A stretch of 51,669 bases of DNA, taken from the NCBI GenBank assembly GCA_003140315.1, contig PLJS01000301.1, forward strand, positions 1-51,669, given 5' to 3'. Below the pieces are notes generated by a model. It did not search any database. It was given only the letters and a program-made list of their open reading frames with translations, and was not told the origin of the DNA. Positions 25,405-33,256 of the stretch are shown in pieces. This stretch comes from Hyphomicrobiales bacterium. Its GTDB lineage: Bacteria > Pseudomonadota > Alphaproteobacteria > Rhizobiales > Xanthobacteraceae. Within the stretch, counting starts at the first letter, position 1; every line of letters begins with the position of its first letter. A program made the position numbers and the translations under genes.

Positions 25405-27279
25405 ATGAACGAACAGACCGGGGCCGCGCAGGCCCCGCATCGGCCGATCGCCTTCGCTCCGGCGCGCGTGACGCGCACGACCGACGCGGACGGAACGATC
25501 CTGCTCACCTGCGGCACGCCGCTCGGCGCCTATGAGCCGAGCCTTGCACGGCTGTTCCGCTCAGCGGCGAAGGCGCATCCGGACCGCGTGTTCCTCGCCG
25601 AGCGCCAAGGTGACGGCTGGCGCAGGCTCACCTACGTGCAAGCGCGCGCAACCGTCGACGCGCTCGCAGCCAACCTGATCGAGCGCGGGCTTTCGCCGCA
25701 GCGGCCGGTCATGATCCTATCGGGCAACGCGATCGACCACGCGCTGTTGATGCTCGCGGGCTATACGGCGGGCGTGCCGGTCGCGCCGGTTTCGGTCGCC
25801 TATTCGCTGCAGAGCCAGGATTTCGCCAAGCTCAAGCACATCGCCGAACTGCTCACCCCGGGCCTCGTCTACGTCGCCGACACCGCGCCCTTCGCCAAGG
25901 CCCTCGCCGCGCTCGATCTGGCGGGCGTGGAGTTCGCAGCGAGCCGCGATGGCGCAAACCTCGACGCGACGTCGTTCGACGACCTCGCGCGCACGCATGT
26001 GAGTGCGGCAGTTGACCGGGCCGCAGCCGCGATCACGCCCGACACCGTCGCGAAAATTCTGTTTACCTCCGGCTCGACCGGCCTGCCCAAGGGCGTGATC
26101 AACACCCACGGCATGCTGACCGCGAACCAGCAGCAGGCGCTGCAGCTCTGGCCGTTCCTCGCCGAGCAGCCGCTGACGCTGGTCGACTGGCTGCCCTGGA
26201 ATCACACCTTCGGCGGCAATCACAACTTCAACATGGTGCTGCGCAATGCTGGCACGCTCTATATCGACGGCGGCCGCCCGCTGCCGAGCATGGTGGCGGA
26301 GACCGTGCGCAACTTGAGCGAAATCTCGCCGACGGTCTATTTCAACGTGCCCGCCGGCTACGCGGCGCTGCTGCCGCATCTGGAACGCGACGAGGCTTTC
26401 GCGCGCGCCTTCTTCGGCGAGTTGCGGCTCATCTTCTATGCCGGCGCCGCGCTGCCGCAGGATCTGTGGACGCGGCTCGAAGCTGCATCGGTGCGCGCGA
26501 CCGGCCACCGCGTACCGATGTCGTCCTCGTGGGGCACGACCGAGACCGCGCCGCTCGCGACCGCCGCTCACTTCCTGCTCGACCGCGCCGGCAATGTCGG
26601 CCTGCCGGCGCCGGGCGTCGAGATGAAGCTCGTCCCGAGCGGCGACAAGCTCGAAATCCGCGTGCGCGGGCCGAACATCACGCCCGGCTATTGGAAGCGC
26701 GACGACCTCACCGCGGCGTCGTTCGACGCGGACGGCTTCTACAAGCCCGGCGATGCGGTGCGCTTCGCGGATAGCGCGGACCCCGCAAAGGGCATCGTGT
26801 TCGACGGCCGCCTCGCGGAGGACTTCAAGCTCTTGACCGGCACCTGGGTGAATGTCGGCACCTTGCGCATCGGCGCGCTCGCGGCCGCCTCGCCGGTGCT
26901 CCAGGACGCGATCGTCGCGGGCGCCGACCGCGAGTTCGTCGCGCTGCTGTGCTGGCTCAATGCGGCTGGTTGCCAAAAGCTGATCGGAGCAAATGCCATG
27001 AAGGAATCGGCGCCGACTGCGCTTCCGGAGCTCGCGCGCCATCCGGTCGTGCGCGAGCACATCCGCCGCAGCATGGCGCAATGGAACGCCGCGCATCCGG
27101 GATCGTCCGAGCGCATCGCGCGCGTCATTCTCCTGCCCGACGCGCCCTCGATCGATGGAAACGAGATCACCGACAAGGGCTACGTCAATCAGCGGCTCGC
27201 GCTGGAGCGCCGCAGCGCGGACGTGGAACGGCTCCACGCGCGCGAGCCGGATGCGGACATCCTCGTCATCCTTGGCTGA
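25405..27279 (+). CDS. fcs: Feruloyl-CoA synthase
   Basis: An adenylate-forming acyl-CoA ligase of 624 aa that activates ferulate, coumarate or caffeate with ATP and CoA. The ATP-binding P-loop is LFTSGSTGLPKGV (about 219-231). The feruloyl-type signature is DWLPWNHTFGGNHNFNMVLRNAGTLYIDGG, and SSWGTTETAPLAT and GPNITPGYWKRDD are the A5-A7 regions. DGFYKPGDAVRF and the C-terminal KGYVNQRLALERR region complete the fold. ATG at 25405 stands behind GAGGAAG; an overlapping ATG at 25398 is out of frame. The partner genes ech and vdh for vanillin formation are not nearby. Confidence 0.9.
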   Translation: MNEQTGAAQAPHRPIAFAPARVTRTTDADGTILLTCGTPLGAYEPSLARLFRSAAKAHPDRVFLAERQGDGWRRLTYVQARATVDALAANLIERGLSPQRPVMILSGNAIDHALLMLAGYTAGVPVAPVSVAYSLQSQDFAKLKHIAELLTPGLVYVADTAPFAKALAALDLAGVEFAASRDGANLDATSFDDLARTHVSAAVDRAAAAITPDTVAKILFTSGSTGLPKGVINTHGMLTANQQQALQLWPFLAEQPLTLVDWLPWNHTFGGNHNFNMVLRNAGTLYIDGGRPLPSMVAETVRNLSEISPTVYFNVPAGYAALLPHLERDEAFARAFFGELRLIFYAGAALPQDLWTRLEAASVRATGHRVPMSSSWGTTETAPLATAAHFLLDRAGNVGLPAPGVEMKLVPSGDKLEIRVRGPNITPGYWKRDDLTAASFDADGFYKPGDAVRFADSADPAKGIVFDGRLAEDFKLLTGTWVNVGTLRIGALAAASPVLQDAIVAGADREFVALLCWLNAAGCQKLIGANAMKESAPTALPELARHPVVREHIRRSMAQWNAAHPGSSERIARVILLPDAPSIDGNEITDKGYVNQRLALERRSADVERLHAREPDADILVILG

Positions 27280-27306
27280 GGCCGCGTGCGGCCGCCCTCA
27301 CGTCCG

Positions 27307-28930
27307 TCACGGCGCGAGTCGCTTCAATTCCGCCTCGGCGCCGGCGCGTTCGACGAAGGTCTTCGGGCAGGTGTCGACCGCTGTCTTGAAGTCATCCGTG
27401 GCCGCGGCGCGGTCCCCATGGAGCAGCCGCCATTCGCCGGCATAGAAGCGTGCCTCGCAGACTTGACTCGGATTCGTGGCCGCCGCGAGCGCGGCATCCG
27501 GCGTGCGGCTTCCGAGGAACATTTCGACTAGCGCGTAAGGCCAGTCCGCCGGCTTGAGGTTCTTCGCATTCGCCTCCAGCTCCGGGCCGGCTTCCGCTCC
27601 GGCCGAGTGCGCGCGTGCGAGATAACGCCACAACATGACACGGGCCGGATCGCCCGTCGTCGGCAATACAGCCGACAGGTCGGCAGCCGAGGCGCCATAA
27701 TTAGCCGCGTAGAAATGCACCAGGCCGCGCACGCCAGACCAGCCTTGATTGGGGTCGAGCCGGATCGCCTCATCGAGATCGGCGAGCGCGTGGGTGTAGT
27801 CGCCGACGTTGAGGTAGACGGTGCCGCGATTGTCGTAGGCGCTGGCGAACGCCGGATCGATGCGGATCGCCTCGTTCAAGTGGGCGAGCGCATGCTCATA
27901 GTCGCCATTGCCGAGATAGAGGTTGCCGCGATTATTGTAGGCGCGGGCGAGCGCCGGATCGATGCGAATCGCCTCGTTCAAGTCGGCGAGCGCATGCTCG
28001 CCGTCGCCCTGTTCGCGATAGATTTCGCCGCGATCGTTGTAGGCGACCGCATAATCCGGACGGATCCGGATGGCCTCGCTGTAATCCGCGATCGCGTGCT
28101 CATGGTCCTGCTTGGCGCGGTAGGCGTCGCCGCGGTTATCGAAGGCGACGGCATAGAGCGGATCGAGACGGATCGCATCGCTGTAGTCCGCGATAGCGTG
28201 GTCGTAATCCTCCTTGGCCGCGTAGGCTAGGCCCCGATTGTGATAGGCGATCGTGTAATTTGGATCGAGCCGGATCGCCTCGTCGTAGTCGGCGATGGCG
28301 CGGTCGTATTCCTTGGCGGTGAAGGACAGGCCTCCGCGACTGTTGTAGGCCGGCGCGTAGCCGGCATCGATGCGGATCGCCTCGTCGAATTCGGCGCGCG
28401 CGCGCTCGGCGTCGCCGAGCTGGCTATAGGCGATCCCGAGACCGTTGTGCGCATCCGGAAACGCAAGAAGCTTGATCGCCGCGCGTGAGGTGCACGTTGG
28501 CGCGACCGTTGAGGGGATAGGCATAGCGGGGATTGAGCCGGATCGACTTGTCGTAGTCGGCGAGTGCCTGGTCGAGGTCGCCGCGCTTGAAATACAAGCC
28601 GCCGCGATCGTTGTGAGGTTCGGCGGCGCGCGGATTGAGCCAGATCGCGGCGTTGTAGTCGGCAAGCGCGTGGACGAAATCGCCCCCTCGCTCATATGCG
28701 TTGCCGCGATTCTCATGCGCGCTGGCGCGCTTGCCCCGGCTTCCCTCGCCGCTGTTGATGAACGTCGTGCACGCTTTGATCTGCGCATCCGGCGCCGCGT
28801 CGCTCTTCCCGCATGCGATCCATGCGGCGCTCAGCGACGCACCGAAGCCGGCGGTCGGAAACGCCGCCGCCGCGGCAAGACTCGCTATTGCGATGACGCG
28901 CGCAAGCGCGCCCCTGACAGCCCCCAGCAT
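27307..28930 (-). pseudogene. Secreted TPR-repeat protein, frameshifted
   Basis: About ten 34-residue tetratricopeptide repeats of the form A-x-Y-D-E-A-I-R-L-x-P-x-x-A-x-x-x-R-G, with a signal peptide (MLGAVRGALARVIAIASLAAAAAFPTAGFG) at 28930. The first part reads to NGRANVHLTRGDQ, then leaves the repeat pattern. The main frame resumes at AIKLLAFPDAHNGLGIAYSQLGD in another register, at about 28474-28484. One repeat lacks about ten residues at the break, so a real deletion between short CGCGGCGA-type repeats is more likely than a one-base error. The C-terminal part, past the repeats, is Cys-bearing. A protein-interaction scaffold is likely; a broken gene. Confidence 0.75.
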
Positions 28931-29012
28931 GATGTCCCCTCAATTGACGGGGGCGACGCTAGCATGCCGAAGCGTAAAGGAAAGACCGATGCTGTGTGAT
29001 CAGGCCGTGTGA

Positions 29013-29258
29013 TCAGGCCAAGTGATTGAGCAGCAATGCGCGCGGGCGCACGGCCGGCAGATAGGCGTTGCTCGGCGTCCCAGGATGACGGCGCGTCGTC
29101 GCGGCCACACGCATCGCGACCAGATGCGCCATGAAAGTCGCCAGCGGCAAAGGCTGCGCGCGATACCCGGATTGAGGCGCGAGCGCGAATGGCAGCGCGC
29201 GACCCTCCAACGCGGCGGAAAACGTGGTGTCGCAGTCCAAGGTGATGTTCAGGTGCAT
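29013..29258 (-). CDS. Hypothetical protein, 81 aa
   Basis: A short basic protein with a hydrophobic centre (LPLATFMAHLVAMRVAATTRR) and a Pro/Leu/Arg-rich tail. It has no recognised family. The ATG at 29258 has no clear Shine-Dalgarno sequence. A long overlapping plus-strand frame is most likely a GC-skew artefact. It stands alone between the TPR gene and an XRE regulator. Confidence 0.4.
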   Translation of the reverse strand: MHLNITLDCDTTFSAALEGRALPFALAPQSGYRAQPLPLATFMAHLVAMRVAATTRRHPGTPSNAYLPAVRPRALLLNHLA

Positions 29259-29333
29259 AGTACGGAATTCTACCGGCTACGGCCGGTCCGGACATCCGCA
29301 CAATCCCTAAGTACGACTACGGCCGCGAAGCGA

Positions 29334-29744
29334 TCAGCCGCCCCGCTGCGCCAGCGCCTCGGCGAGCGCCAGCAACGCAACCCGCGACGCGCGCCCGGAA
29401 ATGCCCGCATAGGCACGCACCAGCCGCATGGCTCCGCGCGTGCGCAGATAGACGAAGCTCTGCTCGTGTTCCTCGCTGCGCTTGCTGTTCGTGCCGTAGA
29501 ACGCCGTGATCAGAATGTTGAGCGCATCGGCGATGCGCTGCAGCCGCCCGGCCGAAATGCGGTTGTCGCCTTTCTCGTATTTCTGGAATTGCTGGAAGCT
29601 CACGCCGGTTTGGCGCGCGATCGCGTTTTGCGACAATCCGCGTTCCAGCCGCAAAGCGCGCAGCCGCTGCGCGATCGCGATGTCTTCGGCGCAAGCGCGG
29701 CGCTGGCCGGCTCGACCTTTCCGCGAAATGATTTCGTTGCTCAA
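29334..29744 (-). CDS. XRE-family helix-turn-helix regulator
   Basis: A 136-aa DNA-binding protein. The HTH (about 22-78) reads IAQRLRALRLERGLSQNAIARQTGVSFQQFQKYEKGDNRISAGRLQRIADALNI. The N-terminus is basic (SRKGRAGQRR). The C-terminal helix VRAYAGISGRASRVALLALAEAL is typical of this group of short Rhizobiales regulators. It is divergent from a second XRE gene; the 12-bp palindrome between them is a likely operator. Confidence 0.9.
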   Translation of the reverse strand: MSNEIISRKGRAGQRRACAEDIAIAQRLRALRLERGLSQNAIARQTGVSFQQFQKYEKGDNRISAGRLQRIADALNILITAFYGTNSKRSEEHEQSFVYLRTRGAMRLVRAYAGISGRASRVALLALAEALAQRGG

Positions 29745-29772
29745 TCGACTGTCTTCCGATGCTCGCGTTTAC

Positions 29773-29784
29773 ATGATATATCAT
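29773..29784. promoter_or_regulatory. Palindromic operator candidate ATGATATATCAT
   Basis: A perfect 12-bp palindrome in the gap between the two divergent XRE genes, embedded in an AT-rich patch unlike its GC-rich surroundings. A partial overlapping copy (ATATCAT, then ATCAAT) follows to its right. XRE/Cro repressors commonly bind such short AT-rich palindromes over their own promoters. Confidence 0.6.
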
Positions 29785-29841
29785 ATCAATTACATCTTCT
29801 GAAGAGTGGCGCCTATACGGCCACTCGGCCAATCGTGCCGG

Positions 29842-30081
29842 ATGCCAAACCACAATGGGCATTCGGTGCGGAAGGCGCTCGCGCATAATCTGCGCGTGCT
29901 CCGGGCGACGCGTCGCCTGTCGCAGAACCTGCTCGCGGAAGTAGCCGGCGTCACGCAGGCGCTCGTCAGCGCGATCGAGCTCGGCAAGGCCAACCCGACG
30001 CTCGCGAGCCTTGAGCGCATCGCTCAGGTGTTCAAGGTCGACATGTCCGAGCTGTTTCTCGATCGCGAGCTGTGGACCTGA
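29842..30081 (+). CDS. XRE-family helix-turn-helix regulator (short)
   Basis: A 79-aa protein that is essentially one HTH_3 domain: VRKALAHNLRVLRATRRLSQNLLAEVAGVTQALVSAIELGKANPTLASLERIAQVFKVDMSELF. A GTG at 29806 is possible and would add 12 residues; neither start has a good ribosome site. It ends with a short LDRELWT tail. It is divergent from the 136-aa XRE regulator. It differs from that neighbour in sequence, so the pair is not a duplicate. Confidence 0.82.
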   Translation: MPNHNGHSVRKALAHNLRVLRATRRLSQNLLAEVAGVTQALVSAIELGKANPTLASLERIAQVFKVDMSELFLDRELWT

Positions 30082-30128
30082 GGGCGCATCGTTGCGCCGA
30101 GCAGGTCGATCGCGCCTGCCGCCGCGCC

Positions 30129-30512
30129 TCAGCGCGCATGCATCGCGACAGCGGCGCGCTCGGCCTGCATCAAAACGTCGAGGGCCAGCCAGGGCTTCGG
30201 CATGTAGACGACATCGTCGGGCAGGTCGGAACGGCTGCCGGCATATCCGGACGTCAGGATGATCCTGACATGCGGCCACATGCGCTTGACGCGGTGCGCG
30301 AGGTCGACGCCATCCATCAGGCCGGCAAGGCGGATATCCGCGAACAGGACAGCCGTTTCGTTGCCGTGCTCACAGAGCGTGGCGAACGCCTTCTCGGCAT
30401 TGTCGCACGCCATCACGCACATCTGGCTTTCTTCGAACAACACCACCGCGACGTCGCGCACGGCGGCTTCGTCCTCCACGACCAATGCGATCGGCAGTTT
30501 GGAGTGCATCAT
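30129..30512 (-). CDS. Stand-alone response-regulator receiver protein
   Basis: A 127-aa CheY-like REC domain with no output domain. It has the acidic pair E13/D14 (VVEDEAAVRD), the phosphorylation site Asp59 (LFADIRLAG), Thr87 (LTSGYAG) and Lys106 (YMPKPW). The segment YAGSRSDLPDDVVYMPKPW is typical of the receivers that act with hybrid histidine kinases in Rhizobiales. ATG at 30512 stands six bases behind GGGAGG. No kinase is adjacent, so the partner is elsewhere. Confidence 0.9.
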   Translation of the reverse strand: MMHSKLPIALVVEDEAAVRDVAVVLFEESQMCVMACDNAEKAFATLCEHGNETAVLFADIRLAGLMDGVDLAHRVKRMWPHVRIILTSGYAGSRSDLPDDVVYMPKPWLALDVLMQAERAAVAMHAR

Positions 30513-30785
30513 GTGTCGCCTCCCGTGCGCCGGCCCGGGCGGGCCGCAATAAGGCCAAAGCCTCACGGGACAATCCCCCCTGCCAGCGTTAAGTTCCTCC
30601 CGAGGGGAACCAAATGATACCGCCCGCCGTTTGATCACTCCGCCCAAACGCTGGGCAGAAGTTCGGCTGTTCGGCTGTCATGGCGTTGACTTCCCATGGC
30701 GCGGGGCTTGCAACTAAGCTTGTGGCGGGAAGGGTTTGGGCCAGGACCTGGGCCTTGCGCCCGCCGCCCCGGGGGACTGGCGTCG

Positions 30786-32204
30786 ATGACAGTCGCGTTC
30801 GACGAGATGAACGGCACGGACGGCGTGACGCGGCCGGCGTACCATGAGCTCGCCGCGTGGCTCGGCGAGGTTCCTCCCGACGTCCTGCAGCAGCGCCGGC
30901 GCGAGGCTGAACTGCTGTTCCGCCGCATCGGCATCACCTTCGCGGTCTATGGCGAGTCGGATTCCACCGAGCGGCTGATCCCGTTCGACGTGATCCCGCG
31001 CGTGCTGGCGGCGAATGAATGGGACACGGTCAAACGCGGCCTCGAACAGCGCACCAAGGCGATCAATCTCTACATCAAGGACGTCTATACCAAGCGCGAG
31101 GTGCTGCGCGCCGGTGTGGTGCCGGAGGACCTCGTCTTCCAGAACCCGGTGTTCCGGCCCGAGATGAACGGCCAGCGCGTGCCACACGACATCTACGTGT
31201 TCATCGCCGGCATCGATATCGTGCGCGTCGACGCCGACACCTTCTACGTGCTGGAAGACAATGCGCGCACGCCCTCCGGCGTCTCCTACATGCTGGAGAA
31301 CCGCGAGATCATGCTGCGGCTGTTCCCCGACCTGTTCGCGCGCCACCGCGTGGCGCCGGTGGAGAACTATCCGGATGAATTGCTGGCGACGCTGCGCTCG
31401 GTCGCGCCGGTCACAGCAGCGGCCGAGCCAACCGTCGTGCTGCTCACGCCAGGCATCTACAACTCGGCCTATTACGAGCACTCGTTCCTGGCCGACAAGC
31501 TCGGCATCGAGCTGGTCGAGGGCCGCGACCTCATCGTCAAGGGCGAGATCGTCTATATGCGCACGACGACGGGCTTGAAGCGCGTCGACGTGATCTATCG
31601 CCGTATCGACGACGACTTCCTCGATCCGCTGTCGTTTCGCCCTGATTCCGCGCTCGGCGTGCCCGGGATCATGTCGGCCTACATGGCCGGCAACGTGACG
31701 CTGGCGAACGCGGTCGGCACCGGCGTCGCCGACGACAAGGCGGTCTACAGCTACATGCCGGAGATCGTGAAGTTCTATCTCGGCGAGGAGCCGATCCTGA
31801 AGAACGTGCCGACCTGGCGCTGCCGCGAGTCCGAGCATCTCTCCTACGTGCTCGACAATCTCGCCGACCTCGTCGTGAAGGAGGTGCACGGCTCAGGCGG
31901 CTACGGCATGCTGATCGGGCCGAAGGCCGACAAGGCGACGCTCGAAGCGTTCCGCGAGAAATTGAAGCGCGATCCGCGCGGCTTCATCGCGCAGCCGACG
32001 CTCGCGCTCTCGACCGTCCCGACGCTGGTCGAGGAGGGCCTGGCTCCGCGCCACGTCGACCTGCGCCCATTCGTACTCACCGGGCGCGACCGCATCCGCA
32101 TCGTGCCCGGCGGATTGACCCGAGTCGCCCTGAAGGCGGGCTCGCTGGTGGTGAATTCGAGCCAGGGCGGCGGCACGAAAGACACCTGGGTGCTGGACGG
32201 ATAG
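30786..32204 (+). CDS. Circularly permuted ATP-grasp protein (Anbu cluster)
   Basis: A 472-aa ATP-grasp ligase-like protein (COG2308) that is believed to form amide or peptide bonds using ATP. The segments IPFDVIPRVLAANEWDTVKRGLEQRTKAINLYIKDVYTKREVL, VYVLEDNARTPSGVSYMLENRE, MPEIVKFYLGEEPILKNVPTWRC and LADLVVKEVHGSGGYGMLIGP are hallmarks of this family. The last holds the glycine-rich ATP site. The product is the first gene of the Anbu-type operon; the next gene, alpha-E, starts two bases after its stop. The exact product is unknown. Confidence 0.92.
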   Translation: MTVAFDEMNGTDGVTRPAYHELAAWLGEVPPDVLQQRRREAELLFRRIGITFAVYGESDSTERLIPFDVIPRVLAANEWDTVKRGLEQRTKAINLYIKDVYTKREVLRAGVVPEDLVFQNPVFRPEMNGQRVPHDIYVFIAGIDIVRVDADTFYVLEDNARTPSGVSYMLENREIMLRLFPDLFARHRVAPVENYPDELLATLRSVAPVTAAAEPTVVLLTPGIYNSAYYEHSFLADKLGIELVEGRDLIVKGEIVYMRTTTGLKRVDVIYRRIDDDFLDPLSFRPDSALGVPGIMSAYMAGNVTLANAVGTGVADDKAVYSYMPEIVKFYLGEEPILKNVPTWRCRESEHLSYVLDNLADLVVKEVHGSGGYGMLIGPKADKATLEAFREKLKRDPRGFIAQPTLALSTVPTLVEEGLAPRHVDLRPFVLTGRDRIRIVPGGLTRVALKAGSLVVNSSQGGGTKDTWVLDG

Positions 32205-32205
32205 T

Positions 32206-33156
32206 GTGAGTCTGATGCTCTCCCGTACCGCCGATAATCTCTACTGGCTCGCGCGTTATGTGGAACGCGCCGAATATCTCGCGCGCATCCTCGACGCGAC
32301 GCAGCGGCTTGCCGCGGTACCGACCGCGCACGGTCCATCGACCAACGAATGGGAAACCGCGGTCTCGACCGCCGGCTGCTCGAGCGGCTTCTTTGCCGCC
32401 TATGAGGAGGCGAACGAGCAGACCGTCACCGACTTCCTCGCCTTTTCGCCCGACAATCCCTCCTCGATCCGCTCCTGCTTCGAGGTCGCGCGCGCGAACG
32501 CGCGCGGCGTACGCACCGCGCTCACCATGGAAATGTGGGATGCGATCAACGGCACCTGGCTCGAGTTGCAGAAATTCGGCTCGGGGCCCGCCTCGCGCGA
32601 ACAGCTCAGCCAGTTCCTGCGCTGGGTGCAGGAATCCTCGCTGCGCTTCGACGGCTCGGCCTACCGCACCATGCTGCGCAACGACGCCTATTGGTTCTCA
32701 CGCCTCGGCGTGTTCATCGAGCGCGCCGACAACACCGCGCGCATCCTCGACGTGAAGTATCACCTGCTGCTGCCGCCGCAGGAGCACGTCGGCGGGCCGC
32801 TCGACTATTTCCAGTGGGCCGCGATCCTGCGCTCGGTCTCGGCGCTCACGTCCTATCACTGGGTCTATCGCGAAAGCCTGAAACCCTGGCTCGTCGCCGA
32901 CCTGCTGATGCTCAACGAGCAGATGCCGCGTTCGCTCGCGAGCTGCTACGTGCATCTGGTCGAGCATCTCGACAACATCGCACGCATCTATGGCCGCCAG
33001 GGGCCGGCGCAGCGTCACGCGCGCCAAGTCAGCACGCGGCTGCAGAACAGCCGCATGGATGAGGTTTTCCGCGACGGCCTGCACGAGTTCATCAACGAGT
33101 TCATCGACGACAACAACCGGCTCGGCATGCAGATCACCGAGCAGTATTTGGTGTGA
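32206..33156 (+). CDS. Alpha-E domain protein (Anbu cluster)
   Basis: A 316-aa all-helical protein of the alpha-E family (COG2307), found next to ATP-grasp genes of the previous type and thought to be its partner. Typical residues are SRTADNLYWLARYVERAEYLARILDATQRL (about 5-34), NARGVRTALTMEMWDAINGTW and YWFSRLGVFIERADNTARILDVKYHLLLP. GTG at 32206 immediately follows the ATP-grasp stop; ATG at 32215 is an alternative start. Its end is followed by a palindromic repeat and then by prfC on the other strand. Confidence 0.92.
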   Translation: MSLMLSRTADNLYWLARYVERAEYLARILDATQRLAAVPTAHGPSTNEWETAVSTAGCSSGFFAAYEEANEQTVTDFLAFSPDNPSSIRSCFEVARANARGVRTALTMEMWDAINGTWLELQKFGSGPASREQLSQFLRWVQESSLRFDGSAYRTMLRNDAYWFSRLGVFIERADNTARILDVKYHLLLPPQEHVGGPLDYFQWAAILRSVSALTSYHWVYRESLKPWLVADLLMLNEQMPRSLASCYVHLVEHLDNIARIYGRQGPAQRHARQVSTRLQNSRMDEVFRDGLHEFINEFIDDNNRLGMQITEQYLV

Positions 33157-33165
33157 CAGTGTTTT

Positions 33166-33245
33166 CCGCTCGTCCCCGCGAAAGCGGGGACCCAGGGCCA
33201 AGGAAAAGAAGAGAACTGGATTCCCGCTTGCGCGGGAATGAGCGG
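33166..33245. repeat. 80-bp palindromic intergenic repeat with two tetraloop hairpins
   Basis: It lies between the convergent alpha-E and prfC genes. Hairpin 1 is GTCCCCGC-GAAA-GCGGGGAC (33172-33191). Hairpin 2 is ATTCCCGC-TTGC-GCGGGAAT (33220-33239). The outer ends CCGCT and AGCGG are complementary, and the two hairpins are near copies in inverse orientation (12 of 14 positions). The whole could fold as one large dyad and serve as a two-way terminator. It resembles common Rhizobiales intergenic repeats. Confidence 0.85.
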
Positions 33246-33256
33246 AGGTTTTGGCG

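Noticed and set aside
29022-29888. Plus-strand frame of 288 aa across the XRE region
   Set aside because: It covers an XRE gene on the other strand and reads as Arg/Gln/Ala-rich filler with no fold signature.
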